This document shows, piece by piece, positions 7,058-17,639 of a stretch of 64,000 nt of DNA. Within the stretch, counting starts at the first letter, position 1; each line of letters begins with the position of its first letter. Location of the stretch: NCBI GenBank assembly GCA_944322725.1, contig CALUPU010000004.1, positions 103,050 to 167,049 on the forward strand. The letters run 5' to 3'. The position numbers were made by a program, and so were the translations under genes. Below the pieces are notes generated by a model, which saw nothing but the letters and a program-made list of their open reading frames with translations, ran no database searches and was not told the DNA's origin. Origin of the DNA: Candidatus Gastranaerophilales bacterium. Lineage in GTDB: Bacteria; Cyanobacteriota; Vampirovibrionia; Gastranaerophilales; Gastranaerophilaceae.

Positions 7058-8098
7058 TTATTTTTTATTCTCTTTATTGTTATTTCCAATCTGTTCAAAG
7101 AATTTTTTAATCTTATCTTTGCCAGCAACAAATATTCCGATAATAGCTACTAATATCGAGCCGAGTTTGAATTTTTTATTTTTAAATAATTTTGACTTAC
7201 CTAAGTTTTTACTTGTTTCTTTTATTGTGTCTTTAGCCTCATTTTTGATATGTTCAGTTTTTTGGGTAACATTTTTAGTAGTTTCTGTCAGCTTATCTTT
7301 TGTTTCGTTGAGGGCTGTTTCAGCTTTTTTGCCTGTTTCTTTAGCTGTTTCTTTTATTGCGGGTGCAATTTCTTCTATTTCATCAGCCACATAGGGTAGT
7401 TTTGTTAGAACATTAACACCAATTCTATGTGGTTCTATAATTTCTTCGATAAACTTTCCGGAGTCTTTTGTTTTGAAAATAATTGTAGCTTTATATTTGT
7501 CTGCACAACGTGTTGTTACAGCTTTCATCCATTCTGTAACTTTAAATTCTGCTTGCTTATCAACCAGTTTGCAAAAATCATCGAGTTCAATTAGAGTTCT
7601 TTTACCTGTTTTTTCAAAATTTTGCAAAGACTCTTGAAGTGCGTAGTACAGACCTCTTTGAGCATCCGGGATAGTAGGCTGCTTGGGCACATGTTTATAA
7701 TTCATACCTCCTTCCATATCTTTTACACTTTTAGCAAAATTAATGATATCGTCAGCAACTTTGCCGGAAGGGTCTTCAACCATAACACAATTGGGTATAA
7801 TTGTATCGATACCCTTATGTTCGTCTAAAACCGGAAATATAAAACCGCTCAATATATTTTTAAACCCCGGTTCGATATGTTTTTTAAGCATATTATTATC
7901 CATATCTTTCAAGCTTGGATATTCATCTAATAAAAGAGGTATTTCACAACCCCGAATCTGTATTTTCAAGGTTCTCCTCGCAGAAGAAAACTCATCAAAT
8001 GAAGCTGATTTAAAAGACGGTGCTGTGTTGTTAGATGTAGTTTGTGTTCTGGTTCTGTAAGTTGTGGTGTTGTGGATGGGCTTGATAGTTATTGGCAT
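7058..8098 (-). CDS. degenerate AAA-type protein with amphipathic region and C-terminal membrane segment
   Basis: A 346-residue paralogue of the 6017 protein. They share TEFKVTEWMKAV or near-identical strings, CADKYKAT and EPHRIGVNV. The leader ends in APSFKSA at residues 27-32. At the P-loop position (109-117) it has EDPSGKVAD, which keeps a GK pair but not the GxxxxGK[ST] spacing. Residues 250-305 are a Lys/Glu/Thr-rich repetitive helix (11-residue-like pattern, as in LEA or membrane-surface helices). LGSILVAIIGIFVAG near 312-326 is one membrane span followed by a basic tail. It is thus a likely membrane-anchored member of the operon, 30 bases downstream of the AAA ATPase gene. Confidence 0.72.
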   Translation of the reverse strand: MPITIKPIHNTTTYRTRTQTTSNNTAPSFKSASFDEFSSARRTLKIQIRGCEIPLLLDEYPSLKDMDNNMLKKHIEPGFKNILSGFIFPVLDEHKGIDTIIPNCVMVEDPSGKVADDIINFAKSVKDMEGGMNYKHVPKQPTIPDAQRGLYYALQESLQNFEKTGKRTLIELDDFCKLVDKQAEFKVTEWMKAVTTRCADKYKATIIFKTKDSGKFIEEIIEPHRIGVNVLTKLPYVADEIEEIAPAIKETAKETGKKAETALNETKDKLTETTKNVTQKTEHIKNEAKDTIKETSKNLGKSKLFKNKKFKLGSILVAIIGIFVAGKDKIKKFFEQIGNNNKENKK

Positions 8099-8127
8099 AT
8101 ATTGCTCCTTATGTTGTTATTGATTTG

Positions 8128-9318
8128 TTAATTTTTGATGAATCTGATGTAATCTTCTTTGTAATTTTTTATGAGTTCTTCATTCAATAGCTTTCTTTTA
8201 TCAAAATCATTTTTAAGAAAATTTAATATATCTTTTTCTGTGTATAGTGTTAAATTTCTTTGAGATAATGAATCAATAATGGTTCTTACATGTGAATTGT
8301 TTAATGTACCATTTTCACTTTTCGCCCATTTTCGCATTTCATCAGCCAATCGGCTATAGTTTATAGGCTCTGCTTCACGCCCGTTTACATAATATTTGAG
8401 CACTTGAATCATATCTGTTTTTGACGGAGGGTCAAAAGAAACAAATACAGGGTTGATTTCTTTTATTTCTTCACCGGCTTTGCTGAGGTGATTGGTTGTA
8501 CCGAAGAAGGTGCATTTGTATTTTTGAGAACAGTCTTTCAAAAAGTTGAGCATTTTTTCTTTTATGCCCGTTTCCGGTGCCATATATGTAGTGAATTCAT
8601 CTGAAAATAAGATGGTTCTTCCTTTTTCATTGAATTTGTTTTTTGTGTCTTCTGCAATTTTTAAAATTCTATTGAAAAATTCCTCAGGTGTTTCTGCAAA
8701 ATCTAAATATTCAATCTCTGAAATATTACATCCCGTTTCTTCTGCTATGGCTAATGTTGATGTGGTTTTGCCGTTGCCTTTTGGTCCAAAGAAAAAGAAG
8801 GCACTCGGGATATCAACATTTTTACCTTCTTTTTCCAGCTTTATTTTTGATATAAAATATTCGTTTAAGATATTTTTCGTTTCATCATATCCTGCTATTT
8901 TCCCCATACCAAAACCTTTTACTGGTACAAAATGCGATTTGCTTGAGAGATTTTTATTCGCTTGTTCAATAGTGCGACTATTGTTTTGGAGAGTAGCATC
9001 ATTAACCGCTGCAAAAATTTCTTTGCTGAGATTTTTTAATTTTTCCATTAGAGCAGTTCTGGCTTGTTGTTGTAAGTCACCCTTTATTGCTGCAATTTTT
9101 TCAAATTGAGAATTTATCCTGTCAATTTTTTCTTGAAATACAGGGAGTAATGCTTTATTATGTGCAAGCATTTCCGATAAATCTTTTAATGCTTTCCCTG
9201 AGTCATTCCCCAGACCTCTTACTGCTTTAAAAGACGGCGTGGACTGATATGATAAATTAGTTTTATTTTTTTTGTATTGTAAGCTGCTTTGATTAATAGA
9301 GACGGCTTTTAGATGCAT
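8128..9318 (-). CDS. AAA family ATPase with N-terminal FKG-type module
   Basis: First gene of the operon, 396 residues. The leader ends in TPSFKAV at residues 28-33. A helical region follows to about 125, then an AAA core: Walker A GPKGNGKT at 178-185, Walker B ILFSDEF with D240-E241, and a sensor-1 type TTNH near 274-277. A helical lid domain follows to the C-terminus. All catalytic elements look intact, unlike its two operon mates. AAA proteins remodel or unfold other molecules. The substrate here is unknown, but the two pseudo-ATPase neighbours are the obvious partners. AAAGGGAT before the ATG is the likely ribosome site. The 209-bp gap upstream holds divergent signals only. Confidence 0.85.
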   Translation of the reverse strand: MHLKAVSINQSSLQYKKNKTNLSYQSTPSFKAVRGLGNDSGKALKDLSEMLAHNKALLPVFQEKIDRINSQFEKIAAIKGDLQQQARTALMEKLKNLSKEIFAAVNDATLQNNSRTIEQANKNLSSKSHFVPVKGFGMGKIAGYDETKNILNEYFISKIKLEKEGKNVDIPSAFFFFGPKGNGKTTSTLAIAEETGCNISEIEYLDFAETPEEFFNRILKIAEDTKNKFNEKGRTILFSDEFTTYMAPETGIKEKMLNFLKDCSQKYKCTFFGTTNHLSKAGEEIKEINPVFVSFDPPSKTDMIQVLKYYVNGREAEPINYSRLADEMRKWAKSENGTLNNSHVRTIIDSLSQRNLTLYTEKDILNFLKNDFDKRKLLNEELIKNYKEDYIRFIKN

Positions 9319-9527
9319 TGAGAATCCCTTTCAATGTTTCGGATTTTCCATATTAGTATATGATGTAATTGAAAATTATTCAATGGAAAACGACTAATTT
9401 TGAAGTATTATTAAAATCGTAAATAACAGAGTATATATTCAGAAAAGATAATTCAGCCAATATAGTAGTGTAAAATTTTACAAAAAATGATATACTATTC
9501 TCACAGGTAATACAATAAGGAGACATT

Positions 9528-9839
9528 ATGTCAAAAGAGGATAATTCTATAAGCTTTGGTATGGGGCTTTTAGCAGGTATTTTAGGCGGTGTTGTTGCTG
9601 CTATCCTGTATGCGCCAAAATCAGGTGAAGAAACAAGAGAAGATATAAAAAATTATGTCAATGACTTTGCTCAGAAGCACGCACCTGAGATAAAAGAAGC
9701 GAAAAAACAGGCTCTTGAGTCACTGGATATGATGAAGTATAAACTCGAAAAGCAGTATAACAAGATTAACGAACATATTAAAGCGAAACAAATGGCAAAA
9801 GCCCGAGAAATGGAAGATAAGTCCTACGACTTTAACTAG
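9528..9839 (+). CDS. YtxH-domain membrane protein
   Basis: A 103-residue protein with one N-terminal membrane segment (residues 9-28, glycine-rich LLAGILGGVVAAILYAP). The YtxH signature KSGEETREDI comes next, then a charged helix rich in Lys, Ala and Glu. YtxH proteins are small envelope stress proteins of unclear mechanism. AAGGAG lies five bases before the ATG, and a TATACT element lies at 9491-9496. The next gene is 20 bases on and encodes a DUF948-like protein. YtxH next to DUF948 recalls the Bacillus subtilis ytxGHJ stress operon, so a general stress or envelope role is inferred. Confidence 0.85.
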   Translation: MSKEDNSISFGMGLLAGILGGVVAAILYAPKSGEETREDIKNYVNDFAQKHAPEIKEAKKQALESLDMMKYKLEKQYNKINEHIKAKQMAKAREMEDKSYDFN

Positions 9840-9859
9840 AAAGATTCAGGTGAAATATT

Positions 9860-10219
9860 ATGTCTACAGCATTGACAGCCAGCCTTATACTGCTGGTATT
9901 TGTAATTATGGGGGCAATTATTGCCACAACCGTATATTTTGTTAAATTTTTAATACAGCTTACACTTCTTACTAAAAATCTTGATGATACAACTACCGTT
10001 GTAAAAGATGAATTAAAACCGATACTTGGTGAATTTAAGGAAACAATGGTTCATGTAAATAGCTTTGCTAAAAATGCTGATAACCAGATGTCGACAATAA
10101 AAAAAATTATCGCTACAATAATCGGCTTTTTTACGATGTTTGCAGGAAAGTTTAAGTTTTTACAGAGCAGCTTCTTTAAGGGCTTTTTATCTTCATTCAA
10201 TCTTTTCAGAAGAAAATAA
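9860..10219 (+). CDS. DUF948-like membrane protein (YtxG type)
   Basis: A 119-residue protein with a strong N-terminal membrane segment (about residues 7-35). A helix follows with Thr, Val and Asp at regular spacing (LDDTTTVVKDELKPILGEF), typical of DUF948, where tandem heptads run along the periplasmic or cytoplasmic face. A second hydrophobic stretch IIATIIGFFTMF is near residue 90. Its position between two YtxH genes matches the family's usual neighbourhood. Biochemical function is not known for this family. The AGGTGAAATATT stretch supplies only a moderate ribosome site, so coupling to the upstream gene is likely. Confidence 0.72.
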   Translation: MSTALTASLILLVFVIMGAIIATTVYFVKFLIQLTLLTKNLDDTTTVVKDELKPILGEFKETMVHVNSFAKNADNQMSTIKKIIATIIGFFTMFAGKFKFLQSSFFKGFLSSFNLFRRK

Positions 10220-10341
10220 TTAATATTTGTAAATATTGTACAATATACACCTGTCTTAGAGATTAGACAGATGAAAATCAGGGTACTTAATATAAATAAT
10301 GTAGTAAATATTCGAGAATAATCGAGTTAGTCCAAAGGAGA

Positions 10342-10611
10342 ATGAATATGTCAACAGGAAAATTTTTAGCAGGTTTCATAGTAGGCGGTGTGGTTGGAGC
10401 AGTAATGGGGCTTTTATTGGCACCTCAATCAGGTGAAGAAACGCGTGAAATGCTTGCAAGAAACTCTGAAGAACTGAAAAATAAAGCAGAAAAAACTGTT
10501 AAAGAAATTCAGGGAAAAGCCGAAGATATTGTTTCCGATATGCAAAAAAAAGGTGACGATATCATGGAAAAAATTCAAACAATGATTAATTCCAAAAAAG
10601 AAGAAGCTTAA
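10342..10611 (+). CDS. second YtxH-domain protein
   Basis: An 89-residue protein. FLAGFIVGGVVGAVMGLLLAP is one membrane segment, followed by QSGEETREML (the YtxH motif, nearly the same as in the 9528 protein) and a Lys/Glu/Ala-rich amphipathic helix to the end. It is separated from the DUF948 gene by 122 bases containing a small imperfect hairpin, so it may have its own promoter. AAAGGAGAA lies six bases before the ATG. A strong bidirectional terminator follows. The pair of YtxH proteins probably arose by duplication. Confidence 0.87.
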   Translation: MNMSTGKFLAGFIVGGVVGAVMGLLLAPQSGEETREMLARNSEELKNKAEKTVKEIQGKAEDIVSDMQKKGDDIMEKIQTMINSKKEEA

Positions 10612-10629
10612 TCAAAAAATTGATTCGTA

Positions 10630-10667
10630 AAAAGAAGCCCGAATTATAACTAATTCGGGCTTCTTTT
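10630..10667. terminator. bidirectional rho-independent terminator
   Basis: A 17-bp perfect stem (10630-10646 with 10651-10667) around a 4-base loop, rich in GAAGCCCG. T-rich tails occur on both strands, so it ends both the YtxH transcript and the converging flavoprotein transcript. Confidence 0.88.
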
Positions 10668-10686
10668 ATCTAAATATTGGACGGAA

Positions 10687-12075
10687 TTATCTGCTGCAGA
10701 TTATCCTTGCTGCGTGTACACCGGATGCAGAGGCTTGAATAAGTCCTCTTGTGACACCTGCTCCGTCACCAATGGTGAAGAGATTTTTAACCTGTTCTGT
10801 TTCGAGTTCTTTAGTTAATTTTACACGTCCTGAGTAGAATTTAACCTCAATACCGTATAGAAGAGTGTATCTTGATGCTACACCGGGCGCAATTTTGTCT
10901 AATGCCTGAAGCATTTCAATAATTGCTGTCATCTGGCGGTAAGGCAAAACAAGACTCAAGTCGCCGGGAGTGGCACATTGCAGCGTGGGTGTAATGATGC
11001 TGGATTTAATTCTGTCAGGCGTAGAACGTCTTCCGTCTAATAAGTCTCCAAATCTTTGTACAAGAATACCGCCGGAAAGCATATTGGCAAGTCTTGCTAC
11101 ATGCTGACCGTATGCAATAGGCTCTTTGAAAGGTTCTGTAAACCTTTCGCTTACAAGAAGCGCAAAGTTTGTATTTTGGGTTCTTTTTTCAGCATAACTG
11201 TGACCGTTTACCGTCGCTATACCGCTGTAATTTTCTGCAACAACTTCACCGTACGGGTTCATACAGAATGTTCTGACTTCATCGCCGAAAGTTTTTGAAT
11301 GATAAACAAGCTTGGACTCATATAGTTTATCTGTAATATGAGAGAATACGGGTGCCGGCAGTTCAACTCTTACACCCACATCTACCGCATTGTTTACCAT
11401 ACCGATTTTATTTTTGGCAAACTCTTTTGTAAGCCAGTCTGCACCTTCTCTTCCCGGTGCAATAATCAGGTATTCTGCACGGATTTCGTCTCCATCCGAG
11501 GTTATAAAACCTTTTACCTGCTCATTTTCAACAATAAGGCTTGCCGCAGTTTTTTTATTTAAAATAGTTACATTTTTGCTTAAATAGTCCTGCATATTTT
11601 TTAATACACCAAGACTTCTTTCTGTACCGAGGTGTCTTACCGGTGAATGAACGAGTTTTAATTCTGCAAGGGTAGCTGCGCGTTCAATATCAGCAAAATC
11701 GTCTTTATTTGTACCAAATACTTCTTCTGTTGCACCGAATTTAAGATAAATATCATCAGTATATTTTACGAGGTCTTCAACTTCCTGTCTTGACATGTAA
11801 TCAAGAAGGTGTCCGCCCACATCCGGTGTGAGAGTGAGTTTCCCGTCAGAAAAAGCGCCTGCTCCGCCCCATCCGCATAAAAGACCGCATGTTCTGCAAT
11901 TCATGCATTTTGGGACACCTTCTCTAAGAGGGCATTTTCTTTCTTCTATTTTTAATCCTTTTTCAACAATAATGACTTTCCAGTCAGGCTTGAGTTTCAT
12001 AATTTCCAGAGCCGCAAAAATACCGGCAGGACCTGCACCTATGATAGCAACATTGTAGTTAGAAACAATATTCAT
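10687..12075 (-). CDS. FAD-dependent oxidoreductase (COG2509-like)
   Basis: A 462-residue flavoprotein. The dinucleotide-binding motif is AIIGAGPAGIFAA near the N-terminus with VIIVEKG as the second strand. A Cys-rich segment CPLREGVPKCMNCRTCGLLC follows, then GGAGAFSDGK. The C-terminus has the FAD-closing FTIGDGAGVTRGLIQASASG. This order is that of COG2509 FAD-dependent dehydrogenases, whose substrate is mostly unknown. I prefer the ATG at 12075 over the one at 12102 because AAGGAAAG stands six bases before it and the protein then begins directly with the Rossmann fold. The Cys cluster could hold a metal. It converges on the terminator at 10630. Confidence 0.85.
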   Translation of the reverse strand: MNIVSNYNVAIIGAGPAGIFAALEIMKLKPDWKVIIVEKGLKIEERKCPLREGVPKCMNCRTCGLLCGWGGAGAFSDGKLTLTPDVGGHLLDYMSRQEVEDLVKYTDDIYLKFGATEEVFGTNKDDFADIERAATLAELKLVHSPVRHLGTERSLGVLKNMQDYLSKNVTILNKKTAASLIVENEQVKGFITSDGDEIRAEYLIIAPGREGADWLTKEFAKNKIGMVNNAVDVGVRVELPAPVFSHITDKLYESKLVYHSKTFGDEVRTFCMNPYGEVVAENYSGIATVNGHSYAEKRTQNTNFALLVSERFTEPFKEPIAYGQHVARLANMLSGGILVQRFGDLLDGRRSTPDRIKSSIITPTLQCATPGDLSLVLPYRQMTAIIEMLQALDKIAPGVASRYTLLYGIEVKFYSGRVKLTKELETEQVKNLFTIGDGAGVTRGLIQASASGVHAARIICSR

Positions 12076-12195
12076 CAAAACTTTCCTTATTTTTCCATAC
12101 AAAAAAATTTTACCTTAAACATTAAAAATTTAATATTATTTGATACAGATATAAAGAAAATATTTACATCTTAAGAAATTCAGAAAAAATTGTGA

Positions 12196-14149
<1,954 letters not shown>

Positions 14150-14159
14150 GCAGAATCCT

Positions 14160-17100
14160 TTATTTATTAAATTGTGACAAACGCTGTGTCAGTGTATTTA
14201 TTTTTGTTTGAATTTCGTTTACTTTGGACGAATCATTCTGTGTTTTTATTAATATATTATAAATGTGCAGCAGCATTTGAGCAATCGGTGCAAGATATAT
14301 TTTCAAATCTGTCTTTTGTGCAATGTCAAAAGCCTGCTGTGCACAAAACAGCGCCTGTTCAGGATTTTTATTAAGCTTTAGCAAAAATTCAGCAGAAATC
14401 ATTTTAAAAAGCATAATGAATATCGGGCTGATATTCGGATTGCTTTCAATATTCAATACAGAGTTGTTTAACAGACCGAAAGCCATTTCTTCGTTATCAT
14501 CCGTAAATTCGGTTTTAGAAATAATATACCAGCATGTATAAGTAATATTTTTCAGACCTTTTTCTTCAGAAAGATTTAATATGTCGTAAAAAATTTGTTT
14601 GGCTTTTTTAATGTTGCCGAGATTCCTGTAGGCAAGCCCGATCATAAGGTCACAGAAGTATTCTGCCTGATGCAGCTGCAAAATTGAAGCTTTTATTTTT
14701 GCATTATAAATATTGTTGCCAAAATTGACCCAGTCTTGATTTTTCCAGGCAATAAAACCCTCGATAACAGGCAGAAGTATTTTTGAATATTTATCGTTCA
14801 ACCCATCATTAACAATCTGTTTAAGATTTTGAGTTACATCATCGCCGTGTAAAAATTGCTGCAAAATAATCAACAGCTTAAGACAGGCGTATTTTTGAGG
14901 TATACGGTTTATAAGTGCGGTTATTTTTTCAACCGCATCTGATTTTTGCTGTATTACCTGTGATGCGCAAACAAAAAATACCGCATCAAGAAGTGCATCA
15001 TCAAACTGTTTTTTTGAAAAACCTTCGGGCAGTATTACCTCTGAGGCATTAGAAAAGTCTATATACCGGAATAACTCTTCACCAAGGTCAATACACTCGT
15101 TGAGTCTGCCGAGGTTAAAGTATATTTCAAGTGTAACAAGATTAACCAGAAAATAGTTCAGGTTGAAATCTTTGTCTTGAGGATTAAAACTGCTTCTCTT
15201 TGTTCGCGAGAGTATTTTACCCGCATATTCCAGTGCATTATTGTAATTACCGCTTATAAGGCAGCTTTGTACGAGTTTATTTGCTACTTCTTTAATTTTT
15301 TTATCGTCATTTTGTTCTTCAAGATTTTCAAGAAGTGTCTGTAAAAAATTCAGAATTTTATCAGGATAATATTTGTACATCATAGAGGCAAGTTCTGCAT
15401 ATACATCAAGTTTAACCTGCTCAACTGTTTTATCAGTATCAGTATCTATTACGTTATCCACAAGCGAGAGAAATTTGTTTGTGCAATTGAGATATGCGCT
15501 AAAATCGCCTATTTGTCCTGATACCATTGCCAGAGCGTGCCAGTGAGAAAATGCTTCTTTTTTCAATTTTGCATATTCCAGAAGCATTGCTTTTGTTGTA
15601 TTTGAAATTGGAATGTTAATATAGATTTTTTCAAGAAGATTTTTTGAAATCTCTTCAAGTTTTTCTTTTTCGCATACGGCAATAAAGCAATCTTTGTACA
15701 AATTGTAGTTATTTATAATAATTTCTTTGTCGTTTATTATTCTTATAAACTCTTGTTTTTCCATATATTTGAGGAGTTTTATTCCGTCTTTTATTTCTGT
15801 TTGAGCAACTGTGCTGACCGGAAGTTTTTCTCCCGTTAAAAGCAGTGAACCATATAGTTCAAATGCATTTTGTTTTGTCTGCAGCCGTTGTATCCTTCTT
15901 TGAATCAATTCATTTAAATCCTGTGGAATAACAATCATTTTTTCTGCAGAAATAGTGTATCTTCCGTCTTTTATTTCAAGTACATTATCATTGGTCAAAT
16001 ACTTTAGCGCCTGTTCAAAATAAAAGTAAGAGCCTTTTGTATTTTCCAGAACTTTTTCAATAAAGAAGGAATCTTTTACCTCTTTTAGCTTTTCAATATT
16101 TTCAGTAAGAATACTTTTATTGGAGGAAGGTTTCAACTCTATTTCCAGGTAGTTTGCAGAGGTCATTAGCTTGTATATTCTGCGGTGCAGTGCGTAATCT
16201 TCCGAACATGAAATTACAAAGCCGACATTTGATAAAGATTTGTTATCGCAAAGGTATTTTATAATATCAAGTGAACCTTCATCCGTATTTTCAAAGTCAT
16301 CAATTATAAAAAGCGTTTTTTGAGGAATTGCACTGATAAATTTTGTAAAAGCTTCAAAATACGTATAGCGTAAATCCTCGGGGTGAACTTTTGCTTCTAT
16401 ATGCATTTGGAATAAATCCCGTACTGCTTCGTCACCGGAAACGGAGTCAATAAGCTCAGGATTAGTCAATATACTGATTTCATCAAGTCCCCTGTATGCA
16501 AGAATCATTTGTTTGAACAGACCGAAGGCAATATATTTGTTGTTTTTCGGACAGGAGAATCTGACTGCATTGTAATCAGGGAAAATCCTTTGTATTTCTT
16601 CTTTTGAAATAAGAGAAAGCTTGCCGAGTCTTTCCTCGCTTCTTATAGATACTATCGGATTCTGTATGTTTTTTGCTGCAAACTTCTCTATTTCTTTGAT
16701 TAGAGCGGATTGTTTTACACGTCTGAATGTACAGTTAAGACTGGAAAAATTAATCAACTGTTCATCTTCGATTTCTTCATCAGGTTCAAAGTCGATGTTT
16801 TTTGGCAGTTTTATATTATTTGACTCAGGTAATTCTTCCTGCTCTGGTTTAATAATTTGATGAAGTACGAGTTCAAAAAACATAACCATCTGATTCTTTA
16901 CATAAACCGCACTTAATGACTGGAACGGATATTGCAGTTTTAGTACCTGATATATGTATGAATCGACTACCACTTCCGTATTGTGGAATCTGTGGGCATT
17001 TGCATTTGATGAATACACAACATTAATGTTCAGACCGGACTTGTACTCCGAGGGTTTAGAATATACATCACGCTTTTGCACTGCCATTTGTACTTTGAGT

Positions 17101-17639
17101 TCTATGCCTTTGGCGTCAAAAAGTTTTTTATTTATTTCACTTACTGTCTGAGCAATGTATATGGAAAAATCCAGGGCTGATTTTGCAGATTCCAAAAAAC
17201 TGTAATCCTTGCAGAATCTTATTATAAAAGTATCCTGTAAAAACTGTACCCGCAGCTTTTTCTGCATTGCAGTCTTTTTTATCATCTCGTAGAGATTTTT
17301 TTTGAACTTTTGAGTGAGTTTATCACTTTTTAGGGCATTTTTTAACTCTTCAAAGTTAGTTATTTCAATGGTTAGTGCAGCAAACTCTTCTATAAACGAT
17401 TCACGAAGCCCTATACTTGCATTTATATCCATTCCGCATTTTGGACATGTATCTTGTGCTGTAGAGTTTAGTTTTCCGCATTTGTAGCACTTGTTTATGA
17501 TAACGGAGCCGCATTTTTCGCACACTGTATTTTTGGTTACTGCACCGCAAACAGGACACTTAAGCCTCAGAACCTTTTTACATTCCGGGCAGACTAAATC
17601 ATTTTCTCCTATTTTTGTATTACATCTGGGGCAATTCAT
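14160..17639 (-). CDS. zinc-ribbon, cyclase-like, ATPase-like and TPR multidomain protein
   Basis: A 1,159-residue protein. Residues 3-75 hold three zinc ribbons (CPRC/CPEC, CPVC/CEKC, CYKC/CPKC). Residues 85-260 look like a class III nucleotide cyclase fold, but the first metal Asp position reads TIEITNFEEL. Residues 310-600 look like a STAND-type ATPase: the P-loop position has SEERLGKLS instead of GxxxxGKS, while a Walker-B-like LFIIDDFENTDEGS is kept. The remainder is helical repeats of TPR type. Cyclase-ATPase-TPR order is known from bacterial adenylate cyclase/STAND regulators. Here both enzymatic sites seem eroded, suggesting a scaffold or sensor. A TATAAT element lies close upstream. 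Function unknown. Confidence 0.75.
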   Translation of the reverse strand: MNCPRCNTKIGENDLVCPECKKVLRLKCPVCGAVTKNTVCEKCGSVIINKCYKCGKLNSTAQDTCPKCGMDINASIGLRESFIEEFAALTIEITNFEELKNALKSDKLTQKFKKNLYEMIKKTAMQKKLRVQFLQDTFIIRFCKDYSFLESAKSALDFSIYIAQTVSEINKKLFDAKGIELKVQMAVQKRDVYSKPSEYKSGLNINVVYSSNANAHRFHNTEVVVDSYIYQVLKLQYPFQSLSAVYVKNQMVMFFELVLHQIIKPEQEELPESNNIKLPKNIDFEPDEEIEDEQLINFSSLNCTFRRVKQSALIKEIEKFAAKNIQNPIVSIRSEERLGKLSLISKEEIQRIFPDYNAVRFSCPKNNKYIAFGLFKQMILAYRGLDEISILTNPELIDSVSGDEAVRDLFQMHIEAKVHPEDLRYTYFEAFTKFISAIPQKTLFIIDDFENTDEGSLDIIKYLCDNKSLSNVGFVISCSEDYALHRRIYKLMTSANYLEIELKPSSNKSILTENIEKLKEVKDSFFIEKVLENTKGSYFYFEQALKYLTNDNVLEIKDGRYTISAEKMIVIPQDLNELIQRRIQRLQTKQNAFELYGSLLLTGEKLPVSTVAQTEIKDGIKLLKYMEKQEFIRIINDKEIIINNYNLYKDCFIAVCEKEKLEEISKNLLEKIYINIPISNTTKAMLLEYAKLKKEAFSHWHALAMVSGQIGDFSAYLNCTNKFLSLVDNVIDTDTDKTVEQVKLDVYAELASMMYKYYPDKILNFLQTLLENLEEQNDDKKIKEVANKLVQSCLISGNYNNALEYAGKILSRTKRSSFNPQDKDFNLNYFLVNLVTLEIYFNLGRLNECIDLGEELFRYIDFSNASEVILPEGFSKKQFDDALLDAVFFVCASQVIQQKSDAVEKITALINRIPQKYACLKLLIILQQFLHGDDVTQNLKQIVNDGLNDKYSKILLPVIEGFIAWKNQDWVNFGNNIYNAKIKASILQLHQAEYFCDLMIGLAYRNLGNIKKAKQIFYDILNLSEEKGLKNITYTCWYIISKTEFTDDNEEMAFGLLNNSVLNIESNPNISPIFIMLFKMISAEFLLKLNKNPEQALFCAQQAFDIAQKTDLKIYLAPIAQMLLHIYNILIKTQNDSSKVNEIQTKINTLTQRLSQFNK

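Noticed and set aside
6969..7394. 141-residue plus-strand hydrophobic frame
   Set aside because: Shadow of the Lys/Glu-rich region of the 7058 gene read on the other strand, which produces artificial hydrophobicity.
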